Of a DNA stretch of 64,000 bases, positions 44,841-53,884 are shown one piece after another; the stretch's first letter is position 1; the number at the start of each line of letters is the position of its first letter. Under the pieces are notes generated by a model, which was not told the origin of the DNA, searched no databases, and saw only the letters and a list, made by a program, of their open reading frames with translations. The position numbers were made by a program, and so were the translations under genes. The DNA comes from Bacteroidota bacterium (lineage in GTDB: Bacteria; Bacteroidota; Bacteroidia; UKL13-3): NCBI GenBank assembly GCA_027487835.1, contig JAIYCU010000044.1, positions 62,001 through 126,000 of the forward strand, written 5' to 3'.

Positions 44841-47261
44841 ATGGTAAAAACTGCTGAAGCCACAAAAGCACTGTGTTTTCATTGTGGTGATAAAATAGCT
44901 ATTTCTCCCATTTTGTTTGAGGAGAAATCCTTTTGTTGTCAAGGATGTCAGGGCGTTTATGAATTGTTATCACAAAGTAATTTGTGCGATTATTATGCCA
45001 TTAATTCAACACCTGGATTGACCCAAAAGAACCCTGTATCAAAAGTAAAATTTGCATATTTAGATGACGAAGAAATTCAGAAGCAATTAATTGATTTTAA
45101 GGATCAGAAAATAGCAAGAATTACTTTTCATATTCCTACCATGCATTGCAGCAGCTGCATTTGGTTACTAGAAAGCTTGTATAAATTAGACAAAGGAATA
45201 GGACATTGTAGGGTAGATTTTTTGAAAAAGCAATTAAGTATAAGTTACACGCATCAAGAAACCAGTTTAAGGAATATTGTTACTTTATTAAGTTCATTAG
45301 GGTATGAACCTTCTTTAAGTTTAAGTCATTTAGAGGAGACAAAAAAAGTAAGTAATAATAACCAATTGCTTTATCAGGTTGGGGTAGCAGGCTTTTGTTT
45401 TGGGAACATCATGCTCATTAGTTTTCCTGAGTATTTTGGTTTAGATAGTTTTTCCCATCAAAACTTTTCGCGCTTGTTTGGTTATTTGAATATGGTTTTG
45501 GCTTTGCCTGTATTTTTATATAGTGCGCAAGGTTATTTTAAATCTGCTTATCAAAGCTTGCGTAAGGGAATTATCAACATAGATTTTCCATTGGCTTTAG
45601 GCATTTTGGTTATGTTTTTCAGAAGTAGTTATGAGGTTCTTTCTCATAGTGGTATTGGCTTTTTTGACACCCTTGCTGGATTGGTGTTTTTTCTTTTAAT
45701 TGGCAAATGGGTTCAGCAAAGAACCTTTGACACACTGTCTTTTGAACGTGATTATAAATCCTATTTCCCTGTTGCGGTTTCAGTATTAAATGATGGCAAG
45801 GAGCAAACAGTTCCTGTTACTAAGCTGAAGGTTGGAGACCGCATGTTAATTAGAAACCAAGAGATCATACCTGCAGATGCAATTTTATTGTATGGAGAAG
45901 CTAAAGTTGATTTTAGTTTTGTAACAGGTGAAAGTTTACCAATAGATAAAGTTTTAGGTGAAATGATTTACGCAGGTGGCAGACAAACCGGAGCAGCCAT
46001 TGAAATGGAGGTTTGCAAACCGGTTTCTCAAAGTTATTTAACACAGCTTTGGAACAGTGAACATTTTACCAAAGACAGGGTTAGTCAAATTATTACCTTT
46101 CAAAGTGTAGTAAGTAGATATTTTACCTATGCCTTATTAGCTATCGCCTTAACTGCAGCTATTTTTTGGTTACTGTTTGATCCAAGCCGAAGTTTGGCCG
46201 CTTTTACTGCCGTATTAATTATTGCATGCCCTTGCGCATTGGCGCTTTCTAGTCCATTTGCTTTGGGCAACGCCTTGCGCATGTTTGGGAGGGCAAAGTT
46301 CTATTTAAAATCGCCTGAAGTTATTGAGCAAATGGCCAGAACCAACCATATGGTGTTTGATAAAACTGGAACCATAACTAATGCAGCACAAGCCAATATT
46401 GAATTTATTGGTGCGCAATTGAGCACATCTGAAAAAGAGGCTATTTTTACGATTGCCAATAATTCGGTTCACCCCTTAAGTAAAAAAATTGCGAGCTTCC
46501 TTAAGTCATATGAAACAGGTAAGCTTGGCTTACGCAACTTTAATGAGACAAGCGGCAAAGGCGTTACAGCTAGTTTTGATACATTTACAATCAAACTTGG
46601 TTCAACCCAACATTTAGGTATAGAAAGTTTTGAAGCCAAAGCAGATATGTTGGCTTCTTATGTAGGTGTTTCAATCAACACTGAGTACAAAGGTTTTTTT
46701 AAGATTGCACATTCTTACCGCGAAGGATTAAAAGAAGTAATTGAACAACTTGCTAACCAAAGAAGTTTGAGTTTGATTTCGGGTGACAACAATGCAGAGG
46801 AGCAAAGATTAAAATCTTACTTTCCTAAAAGTAGCCAATTGCTTTTTCAACAAAGCCCTTCTGATAAATTGCTTTTTATAAACCAATTAAAGGCAAACCA
46901 ACAACAAGTGGTTATGATTGGAGACGGTTTAAATGATGCAGGTGCGTTGAAAGCAGCTAATATTGGGATATCTGTAACTGAGGACACGGCTAATTTTTCA
47001 CCTTCAAGTGATGTGATTATGGATGCAAGTGTATTCAATAAATTGCCAGATTTTTTTCAGTATTCAAAAGATACCGTAAAAGTAATTAGGATGAGTTTTG
47101 TTGTATCCCTTATCTATAATTTGATTGGATTAAGTTTTGCAGTTACTGGCGCCATGTCGCCCATAGTTGCCGCAATATTAATGCCTTTAAGTAGTGTAAG
47201 TGTAATTAGTTTTACCACTGCTGCCACTTGGATTTATGCTCGAAAGCGCGAATTATTTTAA
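44841..47261 (+). CDS. ccoI: Copper-transporting P-type ATPase for cbb3 assembly (CcoI/FixI)
   Basis: 806 residues. An N-terminal four-cysteine region (CFHCGDK and FCCQGCQGVYE) precedes an HMA domain with MHCSSC. P1B-ATPase motifs follow: TGES (actuator), CPCALA in the metal-transporting helix, DKTGT (phosphorylation), and GDGLNDAGAL. Predicted eight membrane segments. FixI/CcoI pumps copper for the heme-copper centre of cbb3 oxidase. Located 5 nt after the stress-protein gene and 24 nt before ccoS, thus in one transcript. Confidence 0.96.
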   Translation: MVKTAEATKALCFHCGDKIAISPILFEEKSFCCQGCQGVYELLSQSNLCDYYAINSTPGLTQKNPVSKVKFAYLDDEEIQKQLIDFKDQKIARITFHIPTMHCSSCIWLLESLYKLDKGIGHCRVDFLKKQLSISYTHQETSLRNIVTLLSSLGYEPSLSLSHLEETKKVSNNNQLLYQVGVAGFCFGNIMLISFPEYFGLDSFSHQNFSRLFGYLNMVLALPVFLYSAQGYFKSAYQSLRKGIINIDFPLALGILVMFFRSSYEVLSHSGIGFFDTLAGLVFFLLIGKWVQQRTFDTLSFERDYKSYFPVAVSVLNDGKEQTVPVTKLKVGDRMLIRNQEIIPADAILLYGEAKVDFSFVTGESLPIDKVLGEMIYAGGRQTGAAIEMEVCKPVSQSYLTQLWNSEHFTKDRVSQIITFQSVVSRYFTYALLAIALTAAIFWLLFDPSRSLAAFTAVLIIACPCALALSSPFALGNALRMFGRAKFYLKSPEVIEQMARTNHMVFDKTGTITNAAQANIEFIGAQLSTSEKEAIFTIANNSVHPLSKKIASFLKSYETGKLGLRNFNETSGKGVTASFDTFTIKLGSTQHLGIESFEAKADMLASYVGVSINTEYKGFFKIAHSYREGLKEVIEQLANQRSLSLISGDNNAEEQRLKSYFPKSSQLLFQQSPSDKLLFINQLKANQQQVVMIGDGLNDAGALKAANIGISVTEDTANFSPSSDVIMDASVFNKLPDFFQYSKDTVKVIRMSFVVSLIYNLIGLSFAVTGAMSPIVAAILMPLSSVSVISFTTAATWIYARKRELF

Positions 47262-47285
47262 GCGTCTATTTTAAATTATTTTCTT

Positions 47286-47474
47286 ATGAACATTATATTT
47301 TTATTGATTGGTTGCAGTTTAGTATTGGCTGTTGGATTTTTAATAGCATTTATCTGGACTGTAAAAAGTGGGCAAATGGAAGATGATTATACACCTTCAG
47401 TTAGAATGTTGTTTGAAGACACTCCACCAGTTGCTGAAAAGAAGGAATTAAACACTGGCACTCCTTTGCAATAG
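47286..47474 (+). CDS. ccoS: cbb3-type cytochrome oxidase assembly protein CcoS
   Basis: 62 residues: one membrane segment (about 4-26) then a polar C-terminus with GQMEDDYTPSVRML, where the tail of CcoS is acidic after the segment. CcoS acts in cofactor insertion of cbb3 oxidase. Small size and position between ccoI and ccoNO fix the identity. Confidence 0.9.
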   Translation: MNIIFLLIGCSLVLAVGFLIAFIWTVKSGQMEDDYTPSVRMLFEDTPPVAEKKELNTGTPLQ

Positions 47475-47475
47475 C

Positions 47476-47487
47476 TGATATAAATCA
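47476..47487 (+). promoter_or_regulatory. FNR-like site TGATATAAATCA upstream of ccoNO
   Basis: TGATATAAATCA, embedded in the longer palindrome GCTGATATAAATCAGC (47474-47489). It begins one base after the ccoS stop and lies 45 nt before the -7 box at 47533, as in the stress-protein promoter. Confidence 0.8.
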
Positions 47488-47513
47488 GCGCACACTATAA
47501 GTTATGTCATTTT

Positions 47514-47530
47514 TCTGTCTGTTAGACAGA
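47514..47530 (+). promoter_or_regulatory. Inverted repeat in the -33 region of the ccoNO promoter
   Basis: TCTGTCT-GTT-AGACAGA, a perfect 7-bp inverted repeat with a 3-nt centre, just upstream of the -7 box. It has no partner in the stress-protein promoter, so it may be an operator for a further regulator. It could also form a short hairpin, but transcription starts downstream of it. Confidence 0.5.
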
Positions 47531-47532
47531 GA

Positions 47533-47540
47533 TAATTTTG
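47533..47540 (+). promoter_or_regulatory. TAnnTTTG -7 box of the ccoNO promoter
   Basis: TAATTTTG matches TAnnTTTG exactly. Predicted RNA start near 47546 is inside the upstream extension of the open frame, which rules out the TTG at 47538 and supports the ATG at 47565. Confidence 0.65.
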
Positions 47541-47564
47541 GTTCAGAATTTTAACACTCAAACT

Positions 47565-49694
47565 ATGCAAATAGAAAACTTTAACTACGACAACCGGATT
47601 GTCCGGAATTTCATTATTGCCTCAGTTATATTTGGGGTAATTGGAATGTTGGTTGGGGTAATTGCAGCTATTCAGCTCTTTTATCCAGCCTTTAATTTTA
47701 ACCTACCCTATACATCCTTTGGTAGAATTAGGCCGTTACATACAAATGCCGTAATTTTTGCTTTTGTAGGGAATGCCATTTTTGCTGGTATTTATTACTC
47801 ATTGCAAAGATTAACAAAGGCAAGGCTGTTCAGTGATTTCTTAAGTAATTTCCACTTTTGGGGATGGCAATTGATTATTCTTGCCGCAGCGGTTACACTA
47901 CCCTTGGGTTATACAACCTCTAAAGAGTATGCAGAGTTAGAGTGGCCAATTGATATTGCCATTGCATTGGTTTGGGTAGCTTTTGGTGTAAATATGATTG
48001 GTACAATTGTAAAGCGCAGAGAGCGCCATATGTATGTTGCAATTTGGTTTTACATCGCAACGTTTGTTACGATTGCTGTTTTACATATTGTTAATTCCTT
48101 TGAATTGCCAATTAGTTGGACAAAAAGTTATATGTTATATGCTGGGGTACAGGATGCACTTGTACAATGGTGGTATGGACATAATGCGGTTGCATTTTTC
48201 TTGACAACTCCTTATTTAGGGATGATGTATTATTACTTACCTAAAGCTGTTAATCGTCCAGTATATTCTTATAAGTTATCTATTTTACACTTTTGGACCT
48301 TAATCTTCTTATACATCTGGGCTGGCCCACATCACTTATTGTATTCATCTTTGCCAGACTGGGCACAATCTTTAGGAGTAGTATTTTCTATTATGTTGAT
48401 TGCTCCATCTTGGGGTGGTATGATCAACGGTTTATTAACTTTAAGAGGTGCTTGGGATAAAGTAAGAGATGAACCTGTATTGAAGTTTTTTGCGGTTGGT
48501 GTTACTGCTTATGGTATGGCCACCTTTGAAGGCCCCATGTTAAGTTTAAAAAATATCAACGCCATTGCGCATTTTACAGATTGGATTGTTGCACACGTTC
48601 ACACAGGCGCTTTAGGTTGGAATGGCTTAATGACCTTTGGTATGTTTTATTGGATTGTTCCAAAAATTTATGGTACTAAATTGTATTCAAAATCTTTGGC
48701 AAATACACATTTCTGGATTTCAACCTTGGGTATTTTATTCTATGCAATCCCAATGTATTGGAGTGGTTTTACGCAAGGTATGATGTGGAAGGAGTTCTTG
48801 CCAGAAGGGATTTTAAAATATCCTAACTTCCTTGAGACAACTTTACAAGTGATTCCAATGCATGTAATGCGTTCTATTGGTGGAACCATGTTTTTATCAG
48901 GTGTATTTGTTATGATTTATAACTTGGTTAAAACTGCTGCAAGCGGCAAATTGATTGCAAACGAGCCAGCTTCTGCACCAGCTTTAGAAAAAGAGTACAA
49001 ACCACACGGTAGCCACAATTACTGGCATAAAGCATTTGAAAGAAAGCCATTTACTTTCACGGTTCTAACAGTTTTGGTTGTCTTGATTGGTGGTTTAATA
49101 GAAATTGTGCCAATGGTAACCATTAAATCTAATGTAAAAACCATTACAAGTGTTAAGCCTTATACGCCATTAGAATTGCAAGGAAGGGATATTTACATCC
49201 GTGAGGGATGTGTTGGTTGCCATTCTCAAATGATTCGTCCTTTCCGCAGCGAAACTGAACGTTATGGTGAATACTCAAAAGCAGGCGAGTATGTATATGA
49301 TCATCCATTTTTGTGGGGCTCTAAACGTACAGGGCCAGATTTGATGAGAATAGGTGGAAAGTATCCTGATAGCTGGCATTACAATCACATGATTGATCCA
49401 ACTTCTATGTCACCAGGTTCTATTATGCCTGCTTATCCTTGGTTGGCAGAAGATGATTTGAACTCATCTAACACAGCCGATAAAATTAAGGCAATGCGCA
49501 CTTTAGGTGTTCCTTATGAAGCCGGATTTGAAGATATTGCTGAAGCTGATTTGCAAAAACAAGCAGAAAAGATTGCAAGCAACCTAACCAAAGAAGGTTA
49601 TCCTGTTGAAGCCAATAAAGAAATCATTGCCATGATTGCTTACTTACAAAGAATGGGAACTGATATTAAATTAAGTAATACCGCAAGTAAATAA
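47565..49694 (+). CDS. ccoNO: Fused cbb3 oxidase subunits I and II (CcoN-CcoO)
   Basis: 709 residues from the ATG at 47565. The CcoN part (1 to about 465) has 12 membrane segments and conserved histidines: heme b ligand in PLHTNAV, CuB ligands in WWYGHNAV and GPHHLLY, and VAHVHTGALGWN near the high-spin heme. The CcoO part (about 490-709) has one anchor segment and one c-type heme motif CVGCH, with Met ligands in DPTSMSPGSIMPAYPW. Fusion of the two subunits is known in Bacteroidota. It is the catalytic core of a high-affinity terminal oxidase for low oxygen. Confidence 0.97.
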   Translation: MQIENFNYDNRIVRNFIIASVIFGVIGMLVGVIAAIQLFYPAFNFNLPYTSFGRIRPLHTNAVIFAFVGNAIFAGIYYSLQRLTKARLFSDFLSNFHFWGWQLIILAAAVTLPLGYTTSKEYAELEWPIDIAIALVWVAFGVNMIGTIVKRRERHMYVAIWFYIATFVTIAVLHIVNSFELPISWTKSYMLYAGVQDALVQWWYGHNAVAFFLTTPYLGMMYYYLPKAVNRPVYSYKLSILHFWTLIFLYIWAGPHHLLYSSLPDWAQSLGVVFSIMLIAPSWGGMINGLLTLRGAWDKVRDEPVLKFFAVGVTAYGMATFEGPMLSLKNINAIAHFTDWIVAHVHTGALGWNGLMTFGMFYWIVPKIYGTKLYSKSLANTHFWISTLGILFYAIPMYWSGFTQGMMWKEFLPEGILKYPNFLETTLQVIPMHVMRSIGGTMFLSGVFVMIYNLVKTAASGKLIANEPASAPALEKEYKPHGSHNYWHKAFERKPFTFTVLTVLVVLIGGLIEIVPMVTIKSNVKTITSVKPYTPLELQGRDIYIREGCVGCHSQMIRPFRSETERYGEYSKAGEYVYDHPFLWGSKRTGPDLMRIGGKYPDSWHYNHMIDPTSMSPGSIMPAYPWLAEDDLNSSNTADKIKAMRTLGVPYEAGFEDIAEADLQKQAEKIASNLTKEGYPVEANKEIIAMIAYLQRMGTDIKLSNTASK

Positions 49695-49706
49695 AAAAGT
49701 AACGCC

Positions 49707-49868
49707 ATGTTTAAACAACACATTCAAAATATGAGCGGTATTCAAGATGGATACCTCATTTTCTCCCTCATTGTATTCTTTTTATTCTTTGTGGGAGTAT
49801 TGTGGTGGACTTTCACCGCTGATAAGAAGTATATAAAAGACATGGAAGAGAAACCATTTGAAAATTAA
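49707..49868 (+). CDS. ccoQ: CcoQ-like small subunit of cbb3 oxidase
   Basis: 53 residues, starting at the ATG 49707, 12 nt after ccoNO. It has one membrane segment (about 16-36, IFSLIVFFLFFVGVLWWTF) and a charged tail (DKKYIKDMEEKP). Length, topology and position between ccoNO and ccoP match CcoQ. The stop overlaps nothing but lies 13 nt before the ccoP start. It is short enough to be missed by ORF callers. Confidence 0.88.
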   Translation: MFKQHIQNMSGIQDGYLIFSLIVFFLFFVGVLWWTFTADKKYIKDMEEKPFEN

Positions 49869-49881
49869 TAAAAATATTCAC

Positions 49882-50748
49882 ATGAGAAATAAATTATCAA
49901 TCAGTTTGGCAATGCTATTTTTTGCCAGCACATTGGGTGCCCAAACTACGGAGGTAGCCAATACCGGTCCTGGATTAACCAGCATTCTCATTGGTGTTAA
50001 TGCAGTATTATTGTTGGTAGCAATTTTCTTGCTTCTAACTTTATCAAACGCTGTTCAACGCCTTCGCGCCAGTGAAAATGGGAAAGTACATTTAACATGG
50101 TGGGAGAGATTTGCCGCGTTAAAAACTGAAAAATCAGAAGAAGAACTAAAGTTAGATGAAGATTTTGATGGCATCTATGAGTTAGATAATCCAACGCCAC
50201 CTTGGTTCAACTTTATTTTCTATACCACAATTATAATTGGAATACTTTACCTCCTAAACTACCATATATTGAAAACAGGCTCTTTGCAAGATGCAGAATA
50301 TGTTGAGGAAATGGATGTAGCGAAAGCAAATACTGCGGCCTACTTGGCTAAAGCCGGTAATCTAATTGATGAAAGCAACGTAACTCTACTAGCTGATAAG
50401 GAAGGGATTGAAGCCGGAGCTAAAATTTACCAAGAAAAATGTGCCGTATGTCATATTAACGATGGTGGTGGCTCAGTAGGTCCAAACCTTACAGATCCTT
50501 ATTGGTTGCATGGTGGAGATGTAAAGTCCATTTTCAAAACAATAAAATATGGTGTGCCGGCTAAAGGGATGGTTGCTTGGCAAAATTCATTTAATGGCAA
50601 ACAAATGCAACAATTGGCAAGCTTTGTTAAATCTTTACAAGGTACAACCCCTGCAAAACCAAAAGAACCACAAGGAGAACTTTTTAATGAAGGGGGAGTT
50701 GTTGCTCCTGCAGATTCTACCACAAGTAAAGCTACTGCTTTGAAATAA
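49882..50748 (+). CDS. ccoP: Monoheme cytochrome c subunit III of cbb3 oxidase (CcoP)
   Basis: 288 residues from the ATG 49882, chosen over a TTG at 49858 that would overlap ccoQ. A signal or first segment ends near 21 (LGAQ), a second segment lies near 30-50, and a third (FYTTIIIGILYLLNYHIL) near 115. A single CAVCH heme motif follows near 190, with PNLTDPYW and later Met ligands. Proteobacterial CcoP has two hemes; one heme is common in Bacteroidota. It passes electrons to CcoO. Confidence 0.93.
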   Translation: MRNKLSISLAMLFFASTLGAQTTEVANTGPGLTSILIGVNAVLLLVAIFLLLTLSNAVQRLRASENGKVHLTWWERFAALKTEKSEEELKLDEDFDGIYELDNPTPPWFNFIFYTTIIIGILYLLNYHILKTGSLQDAEYVEEMDVAKANTAAYLAKAGNLIDESNVTLLADKEGIEAGAKIYQEKCAVCHINDGGGSVGPNLTDPYWLHGGDVKSIFKTIKYGVPAKGMVAWQNSFNGKQMQQLASFVKSLQGTTPAKPKEPQGELFNEGGVVAPADSTTSKATALK

Positions 50749-50758
50749 GTTATTTAAA

Positions 50759-52174
50759 ATGAAAAGCGCAGAGGCCCTCGATCAAAATCACTTTAGAGAT
50801 GAATTGTCAAATGTAGATAAAAAAGGAAAACGCCTTTGGATACATCCAAAGAAACCCAATGGGCGTTTTTATAACTATCGCACTTGGTTCTCTTGGTTTT
50901 TGATGGCCCTTATGTTTATTGGTCCTTTCCTTAAACTTAATGGCCGGCCTTTGTTGCTTTTAAATGTCCTAGAAAGAAAGTTTATCATTTTTGGAATGGT
51001 GTTTTGGCCGCAAGACCTTAACCTATTTGCACTGCTCATGCTTTCTTTTATTCTCTTTATTGTGCTTTTTACTGTTTTGTTTGGACGCGCTTGGTGCGGT
51101 TGGGCTTGCCCTCAAACCATCTTTATGGAAATGCTATTTAGAAAAATAGAATACTTTATTGATGGAGATAGTAACCAACAAAAAAAGCTTGCAAGCCAAG
51201 AATGGAATACTGAAAAAATTACCAAAAGGGTGTTCAAACACACCCTTTTTTGGATTTTATCTTTTGTGATTGCCAATACTTTTTTAGGCTATATTATTGG
51301 AATTGATGAACTAAAATTATTGGTAACGGATGGCCCACTTGCTCATATAGGTAAGTTTATATCTTTAGCCATTTTTACCTCCGTTTTTTATTTTGTTTTT
51401 GCTTCGCTTCGCGAGTTGGTTTGTATTTTTATCTGTCCATATGGAAGGTTACAAGGCCTTATGCTTGATAAAAATTCTATGGTTGTTGCATACGACTTTG
51501 TAAGGGGTGAACCGCGAGGTAAAATAAAGAAACAAGAAGAAACACCTAAAGGAGATTGTATCGACTGTAAATTATGTGTGAATGTATGCCCAACCGGAAT
51601 TGATATTCGTAATGGCACCCAATTAGAATGCATCAACTGCACTGCATGCATTGACGCCTGTGATGAGGTGATGGTGAAAATTGAAAAACCAAAAGGCTTA
51701 ATTCGTTTTGCCTCACTAAATAATATAACAGAAGGTAAAAAGTTAAAATTGAATTTGAGAAATGGCGCTTATGGTGTAGTTTTGTTAGCCTTGTTGAGTG
51801 TATTTGTTTTTTTACTTTCTACAAGAAAACAAGTTGAAACTACCTTGCTAAGAACGCCAGGAATGCTGTATCAAAAGCAGGCAGATGGAAAAATAAGTAA
51901 CTTGTATTCTATTGAGTTTGTAAATAAGACTTTTAATGAATTGCCTATTACGCTTAAACTAGTGGAACCTGCCGAAGCAGAAATAAAACTAGTGGAAGGC
52001 GATATTGTGGTGGTTCATAAAGAAAGTGTTGCTAAGGTGAGTTTCTTTCTATCAATGAAGCCCGAAAATGTAAAGCGTTTAAATACGCCCATTCGTATTC
52101 AGGTTTTAAGTAATGGTAAACTTATCGAAGAAATGAAATCAAAATTCAATGGGCCTGTTTTTAAAACAAAATGA
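50759..52174 (+). CDS. ccoG: cbb3 oxidase accessory protein CcoG, 4Fe-4S ferredoxin type
   Basis: 471 residues. Several membrane segments in the first 210 residues, with CGWACPQ in the loop. Two 4Fe-4S clusters are formed by CIDCKLCVNVCP and CINCTACIDACDE (about 260-300). The C-terminal part (about 330-471) is an Ig-like periplasmic domain. CcoG is a copper reductase that helps deliver Cu(I) to cbb3. It overlaps ccoH by 4 nt. Confidence 0.96.
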   Translation: MKSAEALDQNHFRDELSNVDKKGKRLWIHPKKPNGRFYNYRTWFSWFLMALMFIGPFLKLNGRPLLLLNVLERKFIIFGMVFWPQDLNLFALLMLSFILFIVLFTVLFGRAWCGWACPQTIFMEMLFRKIEYFIDGDSNQQKKLASQEWNTEKITKRVFKHTLFWILSFVIANTFLGYIIGIDELKLLVTDGPLAHIGKFISLAIFTSVFYFVFASLRELVCIFICPYGRLQGLMLDKNSMVVAYDFVRGEPRGKIKKQEETPKGDCIDCKLCVNVCPTGIDIRNGTQLECINCTACIDACDEVMVKIEKPKGLIRFASLNNITEGKKLKLNLRNGAYGVVLLALLSVFVFLLSTRKQVETTLLRTPGMLYQKQADGKISNLYSIEFVNKTFNELPITLKLVEPAEAEIKLVEGDIVVVHKESVAKVSFFLSMKPENVKRLNTPIRIQVLSNGKLIEEMKSKFNGPVFKTK

Positions 52175-52617
52175 AAATGAAATTTAACTGGGGAGCTAAA
52201 CTTGTATTCTTTGCCTTGCTATTTATGACTTTTATCGTTGTGCTGGTGGTTCGAATTATGCGCACCGATATGCCAATGGTAGAAGAAAACTATTACGAAA
52301 AAGGATTAAATTACCAACAGGAAATTGATAATAGCGCACGCACAGATTCTATGGTGCAATTCAACGTATTTAATGACGACAGCGGCTATCAACACCTTGT
52401 AATTTTAAACATTTCAAGCGCAGATATTCCAGATGGTAAACTGGTCTTTTACCGCCCCTCAGACGCTGCACAAGATGCGGAAGCAAATCTCTCTATTCCT
52501 TCAAAGAAGGTATTTGAGTTCCCCTTGCACACGTTAAAGCCAGGTAAATGGACGCTAAAGTTTACGTGGACAAGAGACGGGCAGAAATATAAAATAGAAA
52601 AGCCTATCACGCGCTAA
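52171..52617 (+). CDS. ccoH: cbb3 oxidase assembly protein CcoH/FixH
   Basis: 148 residues. One membrane segment (about 10-30) and the signature MVEENYYEKGLNYQQEID after it, typical of FixH. CcoH helps join CcoNOP subunits during assembly. Start ATG overlaps the ccoG TGA and its stop (TAATG) overlaps the next gene start. Confidence 0.93.
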   Translation: MKMKFNWGAKLVFFALLFMTFIVVLVVRIMRTDMPMVEENYYEKGLNYQQEIDNSARTDSMVQFNVFNDDSGYQHLVILNISSADIPDGKLVFYRPSDAAQDAEANLSIPSKKVFEFPLHTLKPGKWTLKFTWTRDGQKYKIEKPITR

Positions 52618-53306
52618 TGTTATTTATTACCGCATTTTTAACTGGAATTCTTGGAAGTTTCCATTGTGCAGGAATGTGTGGTCCAATTGCATTTGCTTTG
52701 CCTTCCCAACAACTTGGAAAGGTTAATTTTTATTTAGGCAGGCTCATTTATAATTTAGGTCGAATTCTTACCTATTCATTTCTTGGTTTATTAATGGGAT
52801 TGTTTGGTTCAGGCCTTAAACTAGCTGGCATACAACAAAGCCTAAGCATTGCCGCAGGCCTTTTTATTTTGGGTTGGGCTGCGTTTCAATTTTTTGGATT
52901 AAGGCTGGTCAAATTTCAACCTTTAAGTATGTTTGGTAAAGGCCTATTTTCTAAACTGATGAGCAATTCTTCTTTCCTGTCCTTGGCCGCTATCGGTTGC
53001 TTAAACGGACTCCTACCCTGTGGATTTGTGTATCTTGCTTTGGTAGGTTCAACAGTTACACAACATCCAATAGATGCAGCTTTGTTTATGGCAATTTTTG
53101 GCTTAGGAACTTTACCCATGATGTTTGGTGTTTCTATAATAGGCCAATTTTTATCTCAAAAAGTACGCTCAAACCTCAATAAATTAAGTCCGGTATTTGC
53201 TTTAATTATTGGCGTGTTATTTATTTTACGTGGCCTAAATTTAGGCATTCCTTATCTGAGTCCTGCCATTAATTCAACACAAATTGAGGCTGCACAATGC
53301 CATTAA
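52617..53306 (+). CDS. Sulfite exporter TauE/SafE-like membrane protein of cbb3 loci
   Basis: 229 residues, six to seven membrane segments. HCAGMCGPIAFALP near residue 15 is the signature of the COG2836 group, often placed last in cbb3 clusters of Bacteroidota and Proteobacteria. The His/Cys/Met motif suggests metal (copper) handling, though transported substrate is unknown. TAATG overlap with ccoH. The 3' end overlaps the convergent glutaminase gene by 4 nt. Confidence 0.88.
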   Translation: MLFITAFLTGILGSFHCAGMCGPIAFALPSQQLGKVNFYLGRLIYNLGRILTYSFLGLLMGLFGSGLKLAGIQQSLSIAAGLFILGWAAFQFFGLRLVKFQPLSMFGKGLFSKLMSNSSFLSLAAIGCLNGLLPCGFVYLALVGSTVTQHPIDAALFMAIFGLGTLPMMFGVSIIGQFLSQKVRSNLNKLSPVFALIIGVLFILRGLNLGIPYLSPAINSTQIEAAQCH

Positions 53307-53884
53307 ATTTGTTTGCTAAGGCTAGCCAATCCTAAAAAATTTTGTATCAAATCTAAGCCTGAATTTGTTAAACAAGATTCTGGATGAAATTGAATTCCAT
53401 AAATAGGAAGCTCAATATGTTTTATGGCCATTATTTCACCATCGTCTTGGCTATGTGCAATGGCAGTTAGGCTTTCAGGAAGATTTCTTAATACTAAAGA
53501 ATGATATCGAGTTGCCTTAAATTGCTTTTCAATTGTTAAAAATAATTCGTCATCATAATGGATGATTGTACTTACTTTTCCATGCATTGGTTTTAGTCCT
53601 TTTTCTAACCTTGCTCCAAAATATTCTCCAATTGCCTGGTGTCCTAAACATACCCCTAAAATAGGAAGTTCCTGAATGGCCATTGAAAGTATTTGCATTA
53701 GATTTCCTGCTTCTTCCGGTCTCCCTGGCCCTGGTGAGATTACCAATGCATCATATGCTTGAAGTTGTTGGTTTGTGATTTTAACATCATTTCTAATCAC
53801 TTCACAATCTGCTCCTGATTGCTCCAAATAATCCTTTAACATGAAAGTAAATGAATCGAAATTATCAATTAATAGAACTTTCAT
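53303..53884 (-). CDS. pabA: Anthranilate/aminodeoxychorismate synthase component II (glutamine amidotransferase)
   Basis: 193 residues. Class I glutamine amidotransferase with nucleophile Cys79 in GVCLGHQAIG and His-Glu in FHPESCLT. It makes ammonia from glutamine for the chorismate-using partner. TrpG and PabA cannot be separated by sequence alone; a standalone gene away from trp genes favours PabA (or a shared subunit), so the symbol is tentative. It overlaps the glycosyltransferase gene by 4 nt (53881-53884). Confidence 0.9.
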   Translation of the reverse strand: MKVLLIDNFDSFTFMLKDYLEQSGADCEVIRNDVKITNQQLQAYDALVISPGPGRPEEAGNLMQILSMAIQELPILGVCLGHQAIGEYFGARLEKGLKPMHGKVSTIIHYDDELFLTIEKQFKATRYHSLVLRNLPESLTAIAHSQDDGEIMAIKHIELPIYGIQFHPESCLTNSGLDLIQNFLGLASLSKQI

